Positions 14,796 to 23,900 of a DNA stretch of 37,478 nucleotides are shown here, one piece after another (positions within the stretch are counted from its first letter, which is position 1; each line of letters opens with the position of its first letter). The DNA is from Nocardia sp. (lineage in GTDB: Bacteria; Actinomycetota; Actinomycetes; Mycobacteriales; Mycobacteriaceae): NCBI RefSeq assembly GCF_025465275.1, contig NZ_JAODNK010000105.1:1-37478 (forward strand), in the 5' to 3' direction. A program made the translations under genes and the position numbers. The notes below the pieces were generated by a model, which had not been told where the DNA came from, made no database searches, and worked only from the letters and a program-made list of their open reading frames with translations.

Positions 14796-16730
14796 ATGAG
14801 CGAGCAGTCGGGCGGCCGGGGGGCGATGCTGGTGCGGCGGGTCGGGGGTGCGCTTGGGGAGGGCGTGCTGGCGGGGGTTGTCGCTGTCGTGGTGGCGGGT
14901 GTCGGGCTGGCGGCGTTTTCGGTTGTGCACTGGCCGGCGTTCAACTCTTCCAATGTGACTCGGGCGCTGACTACCGTTGGACAAGCGGTCGCGCTGGTGT
15001 TGTTGGTGGTGGCGGTTGTGCTCATGCGGATGGGCAAGTGGGCGTGGGTGGCGAAACTGCTGTCCTGGGTGGGGCTTTCGACCTTTGTGACGGTGACGCT
15101 GGGGATGCCGCTGGCCGCTACCAAGCTGTATCTCTTCGGTCTCTCGGTGGATCAGGAGTTCCGGACGCAGTATCTGACCCGGCTTACCGACAGTGCGGCG
15201 CCGCACGATATGAACTATGTCGACATTCCGCCGTTCTATCCCTCCGGATGGTTCTGGATCGGCGGGCGGTTCGCGAAACTGACCGGGATGGCGGGATGGG
15301 AGGCGTTCAAGCCGTTCGCCATTATCGGGTTGGCCGTGACGGCCGTGATTGCGCTCGTATTGTGGTCCAAGCTGATTCGGTTCGACTGGGCCGTCCCGGT
15401 TGCCGCGGCGACCACGGCGGTGACGCTCGCATACGGTGCGCCGGAGGCTTACAGCGCCGTGCTCGTGCTGCTGCTCGGACCCGCGCTGGTGCTGGCCTGG
15501 GGTGCGCTGTATCGACCCGCCGAAGACTCCGATAGTGCCGGGACGACCGCGGGCGGCTGGGGCGCGGTACTGGGCACCGGGCTGTTCCTGGGGTTGGCGG
15601 CGACCTTCTACAGCCTGTACTTCGGCGTTGCCGTGTTCGCGGTGTGCCTCATGGGAGTACTCGCGGCCGGACTCGCAGTGCGTACACAGCACAACTGGCG
15701 CGCGATGTGGCCAATCTTGGTCCGGCTCATCACCATCGGTGTCACTGCCGGGCTTCTTGCCCTGATCGTGTGGACGCCCTTCCTGCTGAAGTTCCTGACC
15801 GGGAAGGCGACCACCTCCGGCGGCACTGCCTTCCACTACCTCCCCGAGTCCGGATCGCAACTGCCACTGCCCATGACCGAGTTCAACCTGCTCGGAGTGT
15901 TCTGTTTGCTCGGGACCGTCTGGCTTGTGGTGCGGGCAGCCAGTTCTCGACGGGCGCAGGCGCTCGGTGCGGGAGTGGTCGCCATCTATCTGTGGTGCCT
16001 GCTGTCCATGGCGGCGACCGCCGCCGGGACCACGCTGCTGTCCTTCCGGCTGGACGCGCCGTTGAAGGCGCTGCTGGCCGCGGCCGGCGTGTTCGGGTTC
16101 GCGGAGGGCGCGCGGGCGATCTATCAGGCATTGAACGAGCCCGCGCGGTTCCGGGTTGCAGCTGCGGCGGTAGCGCTGGTGGGTGCGGTGGCGTTCAGCC
16201 AGGAGATTCCGAATGTACTGGCGACCGAGATCAATACGGCGTACACGGACACCGATGGGAACGGTGAGCGGGCGGACCGGCGGCCGCCGTCGGCGGTGTC
16301 GCACTACAAGGAGATCGATGCGGCGCTGCTTGCGCAGACCGGGCGGGCCCGGGATCAGAGTGTGGTGCTGACGGCGGACACCAGCTTCCTGTCCATCTAC
16401 CCGTACTTCGGATTCCAGGCGCTCACTTCGCATTACGCGAATCCGCTAGCCGATTTCAAGGCGCGGGCGGCGGAGATCCAGCGGTGGAGCACCCTGAAGT
16501 CACCGCAGGAGTTGACCGACGCGCTGCAGCACTGCCCGTGGCGCGCGCCGGATGCGTTCCTGTTCCGCAAGTCCGGCGACGAGTACACGCTGCGGCTGGC
16601 CGAGGACGTGTATCCGAACGATCCGAACGTGAAGCGCTACACGGTGGCATTCCCGAAGTCGCTGTTCGACGATCCGCACTTCCGAGTCACCGATATCGGA
16701 CCTTTCACCCTCGTGGTGACGCAAAACTGA
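14796..16730 (+). CDS. aftA: Arabinofuranosyltransferase AftA
   Basis: A 644-residue polytopic GT-C glycosyltransferase that adds the first arabinofuranosyl residue from DPA to the galactan chain. The length is nearly identical to mycobacterial AftA (643). The N-terminal half contains several membrane helices; the first long loop carries LSVDQEFRTQYLTRL, with Asp119 as a likely catalytic GT-C acid (inference), followed by MNYVDIPPFYPSGWFWIGGR, a conserved AftA block. The C-terminal part (about residues 460-644) is soluble and periplasmic, with PSAVSHYKEID and FRVTDIGPFTLVV. The start is ATG 14796, with GGAG 5 nt upstream; the frame runs further up but without protein character. It is transcribed separately from dprE1-dprE2. 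Confidence 0.94.
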   Translation: MSEQSGGRGAMLVRRVGGALGEGVLAGVVAVVVAGVGLAAFSVVHWPAFNSSNVTRALTTVGQAVALVLLVVAVVLMRMGKWAWVAKLLSWVGLSTFVTVTLGMPLAATKLYLFGLSVDQEFRTQYLTRLTDSAAPHDMNYVDIPPFYPSGWFWIGGRFAKLTGMAGWEAFKPFAIIGLAVTAVIALVLWSKLIRFDWAVPVAAATTAVTLAYGAPEAYSAVLVLLLGPALVLAWGALYRPAEDSDSAGTTAGGWGAVLGTGLFLGLAATFYSLYFGVAVFAVCLMGVLAAGLAVRTQHNWRAMWPILVRLITIGVTAGLLALIVWTPFLLKFLTGKATTSGGTAFHYLPESGSQLPLPMTEFNLLGVFCLLGTVWLVVRAASSRRAQALGAGVVAIYLWCLLSMAATAAGTTLLSFRLDAPLKALLAAAGVFGFAEGARAIYQALNEPARFRVAAAAVALVGAVAFSQEIPNVLATEINTAYTDTDGNGERADRRPPSAVSHYKEIDAALLAQTGRARDQSVVLTADTSFLSIYPYFGFQALTSHYANPLADFKARAAEIQRWSTLKSPQELTDALQHCPWRAPDAFLFRKSGDEYTLRLAEDVYPNDPNVKRYTVAFPKSLFDDPHFRVTDIGPFTLVVTQN

Positions 16731-16739
16731 GAGTTATGC

Positions 16740-16767
16740 GAGCTGCACTCGAATTGTGGTGCAGCTC
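16740..16767 (+). terminator. Possible terminator after aftA
   Basis: A 9-bp perfect stem (16740-16748 with 16759-16767) with a 10-nt loop, 9 nt after the aftA stop. There is no T-tract. Confidence 0.45.
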
Positions 16768-16804
16768 ACTGCGAATCTCGATATGACCTCGAGACAAGGG
16801 TCAC

Positions 16805-16858
16805 TTATCCCCAGATATGGGCCTAAAGCTGTGGATGAAGCCCCATATCTGGGGATAA
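16805..16858. repeat. 17-bp perfect inverted repeat between aftA and the next gene
   Basis: TTATCCCCAGATATGGG (16805-16821) is repeated in inverted form at 16842-16858 with a 20-nt spacer. It is AT-richer than its surroundings. It lies 77 nt upstream of the GTG of the next gene, so it could be an operator, an attenuator or a mobile-element remnant. Confidence 0.75.
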
Positions 16859-16935
16859 CTCATCCACTTGCCAGTGCAATCTCAGTCGAACCCGGTAGCG
16901 TGGGCCGCTGATTGAGAGGCAAGAGGAGTTATCGC

Positions 16936-18939
16936 GTGGCACAGGGGTGGGATACGGACCGCACCATCGAAGACGGCTCGGCGGTCGCGGTTCTCGACCG
17001 AACAGTACCGAAAACAGTTGCCCCGGTACGCAGCCGGCAACAGCGTGTCGCGCACCGGCTACGGCTCGCCCGCGCCGACCTGTTTGTCGCCACCGGCTAC
17101 CTCTCCCTCGCCGTCCTCGTACTATCCGGACAGTGGCTGAATACCAACCGCGGCTACCTGATCAAGAGCGGCCAGGACCAGACCATGTGGGAGTGGTTCT
17201 TCGCGGTCACGGCGCACAAGGTCGCGAATCTGGAGAATCCGCTCGGCACCGGGCTGCAGAACTATCCCGACGGCGTGAACATGATGGCCAATACCGCCAT
17301 GTTCGGCGTCGGCGTGCCGCTGACTCCCGTCACCCTGCTCTTCGGGCCGACCGTCACCTTCGTGCTGGTGCTCACGCTCGGCCTCTTCGGCACCGCCTTC
17401 GCCTGGTACTGGCTGTTCTCGCGGGAACTGGTCACCTCCAAATTCGCTGCGGCCGTAGGCGGTGTGTTCTGCGGCTTCGCGCCCGCCATGATCTCGCACG
17501 CCAACGCGCACCCGAATTTCGTACTGCTGGCACTACTTCCGCTCATCGCGCTGCAATTGATCCGGATCACACGCAGCGCGAACACCCACAAGGTTCGCGG
17601 CGCGTCTCGTTCTGGACTGAGTGGAGCGGGGGAGCGAAGCGGAGGAGCGGAGGGAGGGAAGAACGAGACTCCAGCGCCGCGAACCCGCCGCAGCGAAGCG
17701 GAGGCAAATAAACACAGCACCCGCCCGGAGCGAAGCGGAGGGCAAATCAAACACAGCTTCATTCTCGGCCTGCTGATCTCGCTGCAGATCGCGCTCGGCG
17801 AAGAGCCGCTGCTCATCTTCGCGCTGTCCTTCGGCCTGTTCGCGCTCGTCTACTACCTGCACGCCCCGCGCACCGGGCTGCGCGCACTGCGCGGCCTCAC
17901 CCCGACGCTGCTGCTGGCGGGGGTAATCACGGTGGCGCTCACCGAGATTCCGCTGTGGTGGCAGTTCTTCGGACCGCAGTCCTACCGGTCCATCGACCAC
18001 GGGCCGATGAACAACGATCTCGAGGCGCTGTTCCAGTTCCCGTCCGAATCGCTGGGCGGCATGTTCCAGCACGGGCAGAACGTGGCCATCAATCCGACCG
18101 AGGAGAACTCCTACTTCGGCTGGCCGCTGCTACTGCTCGTCGCCATGACCACGGTGTTCATGTGGCGCGAACGCGTGGTGCGGGCCGCGGCCCTCATCAT
18201 CGTGTCCTTCACGGTGCTCTCGCTGGGCGCGAACCTGATGATCGGGAAGCACAACACCGGAATCTCGCTGCCGTGGAAGCATCTGGAAGATGTGCCGCTG
18301 CTGAATTCGGTGCTGGAGTCGCGGTTCACCATGGCCGCCATTCCGGCCATCGCCGTCATTCTGGCCATGGGAACCCAACGCGCACTCGAGTACTGGCGTA
18401 TCTCCGCCGTGGATTGGCGGCCGCTGGCCTGGTTCGGCGCGCTGACGCTGGCGCTGCTGCCACTCACCCCGACCATCCTGCCGGTGGTGCAGCGCCCGGC
18501 GACGCCCGCCTTCTTCGCCGACGGCACTGTGCGCCAGTATGTTTCGCACGGCTCGGTGGTCATCGCGCCGCCGCCCACCCCGCCGGACGCGCGCGCCCTG
18601 CGCTGGCAGACCGACGCCGACTTCCAATTCCCGCTTGCCGGAGGCTATTTCGTCGGACCCACCGGGACCGAGAAGAAGGGCCGCTACGGTCCCGACGACC
18701 GGCCCACGGCCAGTCTGCTCATCCGGGCGCAGCAGGCCAACAAGGTGCCGGTGATCGACGATGCCGCCCGCGCCCAGGCGCTCGCGGATCTGCGGTACTG
18801 GCAGGCCGATGTGGTGGTGCTGCCGCCGACCGACAATGGTGATGCGCTGCGGCTCACCGTGGATCAGCTGCTCGGCTTCCCCGCGCAGCAGGTGGACGGC
18901 GTCTGGCTGTGGGACGTGCGCGGACTGCTCTCAGCCTGA
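16936..18939 (+). CDS. Polytopic GT-C-like membrane protein of unknown function
   Basis: A 667-residue protein with about ten or more hydrophobic helices and a soluble C-terminal region (about 535-667). The first extracytoplasmic loop has SGQDQTMWEWFFA (Asp81) and ENPLGTGLQNYPDGVN, an arrangement found in GT-C glycosyltransferases that use polyprenyl-phosphate sugars. GGVFCGFAPAMISHANAHPN follows. I do not recognise a named enzyme. Between aftA and embC, M. tuberculosis has no gene of this kind (from memory), so a role in a genus-specific arabinogalactan or lipoglycan modification is inference. Residues 219-274 are low-complexity Arg/Ser/Gly/Glu-rich and encoded by a repeat insertion. The GTG at 16936 has AAGAGGAG 7 nt upstream. 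Confidence 0.85.
   Translation: MAQGWDTDRTIEDGSAVAVLDRTVPKTVAPVRSRQQRVAHRLRLARADLFVATGYLSLAVLVLSGQWLNTNRGYLIKSGQDQTMWEWFFAVTAHKVANLENPLGTGLQNYPDGVNMMANTAMFGVGVPLTPVTLLFGPTVTFVLVLTLGLFGTAFAWYWLFSRELVTSKFAAAVGGVFCGFAPAMISHANAHPNFVLLALLPLIALQLIRITRSANTHKVRGASRSGLSGAGERSGGAEGGKNETPAPRTRRSEAEANKHSTRPERSGGQIKHSFILGLLISLQIALGEEPLLIFALSFGLFALVYYLHAPRTGLRALRGLTPTLLLAGVITVALTEIPLWWQFFGPQSYRSIDHGPMNNDLEALFQFPSESLGGMFQHGQNVAINPTEENSYFGWPLLLLVAMTTVFMWRERVVRAAALIIVSFTVLSLGANLMIGKHNTGISLPWKHLEDVPLLNSVLESRFTMAAIPAIAVILAMGTQRALEYWRISAVDWRPLAWFGALTLALLPLTPTILPVVQRPATPAFFADGTVRQYVSHGSVVIAPPPTPPDARALRWQTDADFQFPLAGGYFVGPTGTEKKGRYGPDDRPTASLLIRAQQANKVPVIDDAARAQALADLRYWQADVVVLPPTDNGDALRLTVDQLLGFPAQQVDGVWLWDVRGLLSA
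17592..17757 (+). repeat. GA-rich palindromic repeat cluster inserted in a gene
   Basis: The left arm 17592-17613 and the right arm 17660-17685 are inverted copies (22 paired bases, with a 4-nt insertion TCCA in the right arm). Between them is purine-rich DNA with GGAGCGAAGCGGAGG (17631-17645). Related AGCGAAGCGGAGG sequences follow at 17692 and 17729, each continuing into CAAAT-AAACACAGC, that is, a direct repeat of about 28 bp. The whole block is in frame and encodes residues 219-274 of the GT-C-like protein. Confidence 0.8.
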
Positions 18940-19041
18940 TTCGGTTCACGCAGTGCCGGATTCAGCTCACGCGGATGCCGGATTCAGCTCACGCGGATGC
19001 CGAGTTCAGCTCACGCGGATGCCGAGTTCAGTTCACGCGGG
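18937..19041. repeat. 22-bp tandem repeat array
   Basis: Units begin at 18955, 18977, 18999 and 19021 (the last 21 nt long), with a diverged partial copy at 18937-18954. The core is TTCAGCTCACGCGGAT. The array lies between the convergent ends of the GT-C-like gene (18939) and the kinase gene (stop at 19028-19030), and its last unit is the 3' end of the kinase gene. It may have arisen by slippage duplication of that end. Confidence 0.9.
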
Positions 19042-20560
19042 TATAGGTCACGTGGCCGCTGACATCGAGGTCCCGGACGATCTGTCCGGCCGACAGTCGC
19101 AGCACCTGGGTGGCCTGCGGCGAACACAGTGAGCCCCCGCTCGTGGTCACGCCGTTGCCCACGGTGATATCGGCTGCCGTGACACCGACCAGCCGATAGT
19201 CGAAGGCGCAGACCAGGTTTCCGCCGCGGTAGATCGTGGAGGTCTCCACCACCTGGTTCACCTCGCCCTGGCGGACCGTGAGCCGGTAGTCGTCGGCGTT
19301 CTGATCGCTGGTCCCGACCCAGGTGCCCAGGAAACCCGCCGGAATACTGCCCGCGGGCATCGGCGCGGCCGCGGCGGCGGAGGTCGCCGTCAGCACGGAC
19401 GCGGCGGCCGGCCCGGCGGCCATGGTCTGCACCGGAGCGGACACCGGCGCACCGGAACTGCCGTGACTCTCCAGTTCGTAAGCCACCACGAAGCCGCCGC
19501 CGGCCAGCACCACGGCGGCCGCACCAGCGAGTACCGCCGCGAGCACCCGCCCGCGTCCTTCGTTCCGTACCGGAGGCGCCGGCGCCGGGATCGGTTCCGG
19601 CGGCGGCAGATACGGGTCGAAAGATCCCTGCGCGCGCACGGTGACCGCCCGCCGCGCCGGGTCCACCGGCGGCGTGGTGATCGGCCGCGGCCCGGTGAAA
19701 TACGGGACGTGCTCGACGGTCGCCGGACCCGACATCGCCTCCCACGCCGCATCGACGAAATCGGCACAGCCGGCGAACCTTTGCGCCGGATTCTTGGCCA
19801 GCGCCCGATCGAAGACCGAGTCCAGACTCCGGGGCAGGTCCGGACGGACCTGTGTCACGCGCAGCGGCGGTATCTGGGTGTGTGCGATCACCCAGCCCCC
19901 GAGGTCCTTCGCCATGAACGGCCGATGACCGGTGAGCAGCACGAAAAGCGTGCAGGCCAGCGAGTATTGATCCGTGCGCGGATCCAGCGGGGCGCCGGAG
20001 ACCTGTTCCGGCGAGGCGAAGGCGAAGGTCGCGGTGACACTTCCGGTGCGCGTGAGACTGGTCGATTCGTCCCGCAGGCGCGCAATGCCGAAGTCCGTCA
20101 GCAGGGCTCGCTCCACCCGCCCGTCCTCGGCCGGGGAGAGCAGGATGTTCGAGGGCTTCACATCGCGGTGCAGGACACCCTTGCCGTGCGAGTAGTCCAG
20201 GGCCGAGGAGACTCCGCTCGCGATCCGCAGCGCGCGATCCGGGGCGGTGCCGCGCAGCACATCGGCATCGGCGCCGTCCACGAACTGCATGGCGATCCAG
20301 AGCCTGCCCTCGTCGAGCCCGCGGTCGTACACGGCAACGATATTCGGATGATCGAAGCGGGCGGTGATATCGGCTTCCCGTTCGAAGCGCCGCCACTCCT
20401 CGGCATCGGCGTTCACGCCGTCGCGACTGAATACCTTGAGAGCGGCCAGGCGGGGTAGCCGGGGATGGCGGGCCGCGTAGACGGTTCCCGAACCGCCCGT
20501 ACCGATGCGCCGCTGAATGACGTATCCGGCGATTACCTCGCCCGGTCGCAGTTCGGTCAT
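19028..20560 (-). CDS. Transmembrane Ser/Thr protein kinase (PknB-like catalytic domain)
   Basis: A 510-residue receptor-type kinase. The catalytic domain (about residues 12-275) has the Gly-rich loop GTGGSG (20-25), the ATP lysine K42 in AALKVF, the catalytic loop HRDVKPSN (131-138, Asp133), DFG at 156-158 and SPEQ at 183-186. A Pro-rich juxtamembrane stretch (about 315-335) leads to one membrane helix (about 338-361). The extracellular part (about 362-510) has an Ala/Ser/Pro linker and a domain starting AGFLGTWVG with two Cys, resembling small lipocalin-like or secreted binding domains; no PASTA repeats. It is divergent from embC. In mycobacteria the kinase PknH controls emb transcription via EmbR; a comparable role here is inference. 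ATG 20560 chosen; the frame extends 28 codons upstream. Confidence 0.9.
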   Translation of the reverse strand: MTELRPGEVIAGYVIQRRIGTGGSGTVYAARHPRLPRLAALKVFSRDGVNADAEEWRRFEREADITARFDHPNIVAVYDRGLDEGRLWIAMQFVDGADADVLRGTAPDRALRIASGVSSALDYSHGKGVLHRDVKPSNILLSPAEDGRVERALLTDFGIARLRDESTSLTRTGSVTATFAFASPEQVSGAPLDPRTDQYSLACTLFVLLTGHRPFMAKDLGGWVIAHTQIPPLRVTQVRPDLPRSLDSVFDRALAKNPAQRFAGCADFVDAAWEAMSGPATVEHVPYFTGPRPITTPPVDPARRAVTVRAQGSFDPYLPPPEPIPAPAPPVRNEGRGRVLAAVLAGAAAVVLAGGGFVVAYELESHGSSGAPVSAPVQTMAAGPAAASVLTATSAAAAAPMPAGSIPAGFLGTWVGTSDQNADDYRLTVRQGEVNQVVETSTIYRGGNLVCAFDYRLVGVTAADITVGNGVTTSGGSLCSPQATQVLRLSAGQIVRDLDVSGHVTYTRVN

Positions 20561-20724
20561 GACCGCCACACCTACTTCGATGGCGCCCGGGAAATACAGT
20601 CGCCCAACAACATTATCGACCGCATGTCCGGGCAGGCGCGGCACAAGTACGAAATTCGAGCGCGCAGCACCCGGCCATCCCCTCGAGCGCCCAATACCCC
20701 GTCATCCCCTCGAGCGCGCACCCC

Positions 20725-20810
20725 ATCATCCCGGCGCGTTTTGGCCGGGATCCACACCTCGAATCGGCAGCCGACCCGGTGGATTCCGGCCAAAAGCAGG
20801 CCGGAATGAC
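20725..20810. repeat. Dispersed palindromic repeat, full copy 2
   Basis: Left arm 20725-20755 and right arm 20779-20810 are inverted copies and match the arms at 2997-3079, with 23 nt between them. The left arm lacks one base and has other changes relative to copy 1; the right arm has GGATTCC in place of GGATCCC. It lies within the kinase/embC promoter region. Confidence 0.85.
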
Positions 20811-20887
20811 GGGTTCCGCTTTCGGACACCGGAACAGCCGCGAACCGGCGCAGTCGAGTCGCGGGGGATGTCCGGGACGAGGGTGGA

Positions 20888-20893
20888 TAGCAT
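20888..20893 (+). promoter_or_regulatory. -10 box of embC (leaderless type)
   Basis: TAGCAT, then 8 nt, then the GTG at 20902. There is no Shine-Dalgarno near the GTG; the only purine-rich run (GAGGGTGGA) is too far upstream to act as one. Confidence 0.5.
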
Positions 20894-20901
20894 CGGACAC
20901 C

Positions 20902-23900
20902 GTGCGCGAAGACACCCGAGCGTTTCAGCGAATCCGACTCATTGCCGTGGTATCCGGAATTCTCGGAATTCTGCTGGCGGTGTTGACGCCGATTCTGCCG
21001 GTCAAGCAGGACCGGCCGACCCTGCACTGGCCGCAGGGGGATACGCCGAACGTCGCCGCGCCCCTCGTGTCGTACGTGCCGCTGACCCTGGACGTGAATC
21101 TGCCCTGCCAGGTGCTGGCGGATCTGCCCAGCGGCACGTTGTTCTCCACCGTCCCGGTCGCTTCGGGGCAGGCGGTGAGCAAGGGCCTGGTCATCAAGGT
21201 CGAGGATGTGCCCGAGAAGGGGCGCATGCTGTCGGTGCTGCTGCGCCTCATTCCCTTGCTGTCGGTTCCGGTCGCCGACGTCCAGAGCTGCGGGTCGCTG
21301 AGCCTGCACTCGGATGCGACCGCGACCCAGGTGCAGCTCAGCGGTGTCACCCGGCAGGACGGAACGCCGTTCGCGGGCAAGGTGAATGGCGATACCCGGC
21401 CACAGGTGGTCGGCATGTTCACCGATCTGAACCGGGAGCAGATCGGAACCGCCGTGGCGACGGCCGATATCGACGCGCGCTTCACCTCCAGCCCGAGCTG
21501 GCTCAAACGCGGCGCGACCATCGGCGCGGTGCTTTTCACCCTGCTCGCCATGTACATGCTGCACCTGCTCGACAATCGGGACGGGCGGTGCGCGCGGCGC
21601 TTCCTGCCCGCACACTGGTGGCGCTTCCGGCTCGCCGATGCGGTGGTGCTGGGGACGCTGGTGGTGTGGCACTTCATCGGCGCGAACACCTCCGATGACG
21701 GCTACATCCTGAATATGGCCCGGGCCTCGAAGGTTTCGGGGTACATGGCCAATTACTACCGCTGGTTCGGAGTGGCCGAAGCACCGTTCGGCTGGCCGTA
21801 CGAGGTGCTGTCGTGGATGACCCGCATCAGCGACTCCAGCCCGTGGGTGCGACTGCCCGCACTGCTCGCCGGAATCGTGTGCTGGCTGGTGATCAGCCGC
21901 GAAGTACTGCCCCGGCTGGGCTCCCGGGTACGGCGCGACAATGTGGCGGTATGGACTGCGGCACTGGTCTTCCTGGCCGCCTGGATGCCCTACGACAACG
22001 GCCTGCGACCCGAACCCCTCATTGCCGCGGGCGCCGTGCTGACCTGGTGCTCCATCGAACGCGCCATTGCCACCGGGCGACTGCTGCCCGCCGCGCTGGC
22101 CGTCCTCATCGCCGGGTTCTCGCTGGCGGCCGGGCCGACCGGGCTCATCTGCCTCGCCGCGCTCATCGCCGGATCACGGCCGGTGCTGCTGGTGATCCTG
22201 AAGCAGGCCAAGGGCACGGGTTCGGCGCTGCTGCGCTACGGCGCGCTGTTCGCGCCGGGCATTGCGGCCGGAACCCTGGTGCTGGTGGTCGTTTTCGGTG
22301 ATCAGACGCTCGCCTCGGTCATGGAGGCGACGCGGGTGCGCACCCTCATCGGCCCGAATGTGGCGTGGTTCGACGAGCGCACCCGCTGGGATTCGCTGCT
22401 CATGCTCTCCCCCGACGGCTCGCTCGCCCGGCGGTTCGGCATTCTCGCCATGCTGCTGTGCCTGCTGGTCTGCGTCATGGTGATGTTGCGCAAGAACGGG
22501 CGTATTCCGGGCACCGCGCGTGGACCGGCGGCCCGCATTCTCGGCATCGTCTTCATGTCGCTGTTCCTGATGATGTTCACGCCCACCAAGTGGACGCACC
22601 ACTTCGGCGTGTACGCCGGACTCGCGGGATCGGTGGCCGCGCTGGCGGCGGTCGCGGTGGGCGTCAACGGGATTCGCTCACCACGCAATCGCACACTGTT
22701 CACGGCGGCGGTGTTCTTCCTGCTGGCCATCACCTTCACCGGGCCCAACGGCTGGTGGTACGTGTCCAGCTACGGCGTGCCGTGGTTCGACAAGGCGCCG
22801 CTCATCGCGGGCAAGGGTTTGTCCACACTGTTCCTGGGGCTGGCCATCCTGTGCCTGCTCATCGCCGCGTACCAGCACTATCGGGAGCCGTTCACACACC
22901 CGAAGCCGGTGCGGGCCTTCGACAAGTTCGCGAGCATGCCGCTCACCATCGCGGCGGCGCTGCTGGTGCTGTTCGAGGTGGCCTCGCTGGCCAAGGCGGC
23001 CGTCACCCAGTACCCGGCGTACTCCATTGCCAAATCGAATATCGATGCGATGACCGGGGATTCGTGCGCACTCGCCAATGACGTGCTGGTGGAGACGAAT
23101 ACCGCCGACTCACTGCTGCAACCGTGGACCGGCGCGGCCGCCGACGGATTGTCCGCGGAGAACACCGGATTCACCGCGAACGGCGTCGCCACCGACCTCA
23201 CCGCCGATGCGGAGGAGACCGTCAGTGGCGGGGCCAACTCGGTGGGCAAGAACTCCAGCAACAAGACCACGAACACCACCGGAGCGGGCACCGGCGGCGG
23301 CACCGACGCGCAGGCCGGCATCAACGGCAGCACCGTCGCACTGCCGTACGGTTTGGACCCGGCGCGTACACCGGTCCTGGGCAGCTACACCAGCGACGAA
23401 CAGAACCCGGCCAAGCTCACCACCAACTGGTACCAGGTCGATCTGTCCGAGAGCATCCGCAATGATCCCGCCTACAAGGTGCTCATCGTGACCGCGGCCG
23501 GGCGCATCCGATCCTTCACCAAGGACGGGGTGGAAACCTACGGTCAGGACCTGTTCGTCGAGTACGGCACCCGCGCCGCCGACGGCAGCATGACGAATGT
23601 CGGACGCATCCGGCCCACCGATATCGGGCCGAACCCGTCCTGGCGCAATCTGCGGGTCCCGCTCGACCAGATTCCCGTGGGCGCCAACAGTGTTCGCCTG
23701 GTCGCCAATGACCCGGACATCACGCCCAAGCAGTGGCTGGCCGTCACACCGCCGCGCCTGCCCCGGCTGGAATCGCTGAATACCCTTGTCGGGCACACCG
23801 ATCCGGTACTGGAGGACTGGCACGTCGGGCTCGCCTTCCCGTGCCAGCGGCCGTTCGATCACCACGACGGTGTCGCCGAGGTCCCGGACTGGCGCATCCT

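Larger units (their letters stand above)
20561..20901. promoter_or_regulatory. Intergenic region, kinase / embC
   Basis: This 341-bp gap between divergent starts contains a copy of the dispersed palindromic repeat (20725-20810), two direct copies of CCCCTCGAGCGC just before it (about 20686 and 20706), and the embC -10. No gene is supported. I could not place the kinase promoter with confidence; the ribosome site AGGTG is about 8 nt before its ATG. Confidence 0.5.

Noticed and set aside
14655..16433. 592-codon minus-strand frame opposite aftA
   Set aside because: Arg/Gln/Pro/His-rich shadow of a convincing AftA gene.
16805..16876. DnaA-box-like sequences (TTATCCCCA, TGTGGATGA, TCATCCACT) that could mark an origin
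   Set aside because: Each departs from the TTATCCACA-type consensus, and dnaA, dnaN, recF, gyrB and parAB genes are absent. The inverted repeat explains two occurrences.
17581..17760. Frameshift or pseudogene in the GT-C-like gene
   Set aside because: The frame continues without interruption through the repeat block and the protein resumes with normal membrane helices.
18937..19041. CRISPR array
   Set aside because: The 22-bp repeats are directly contiguous without spacers and no cas genes are present.
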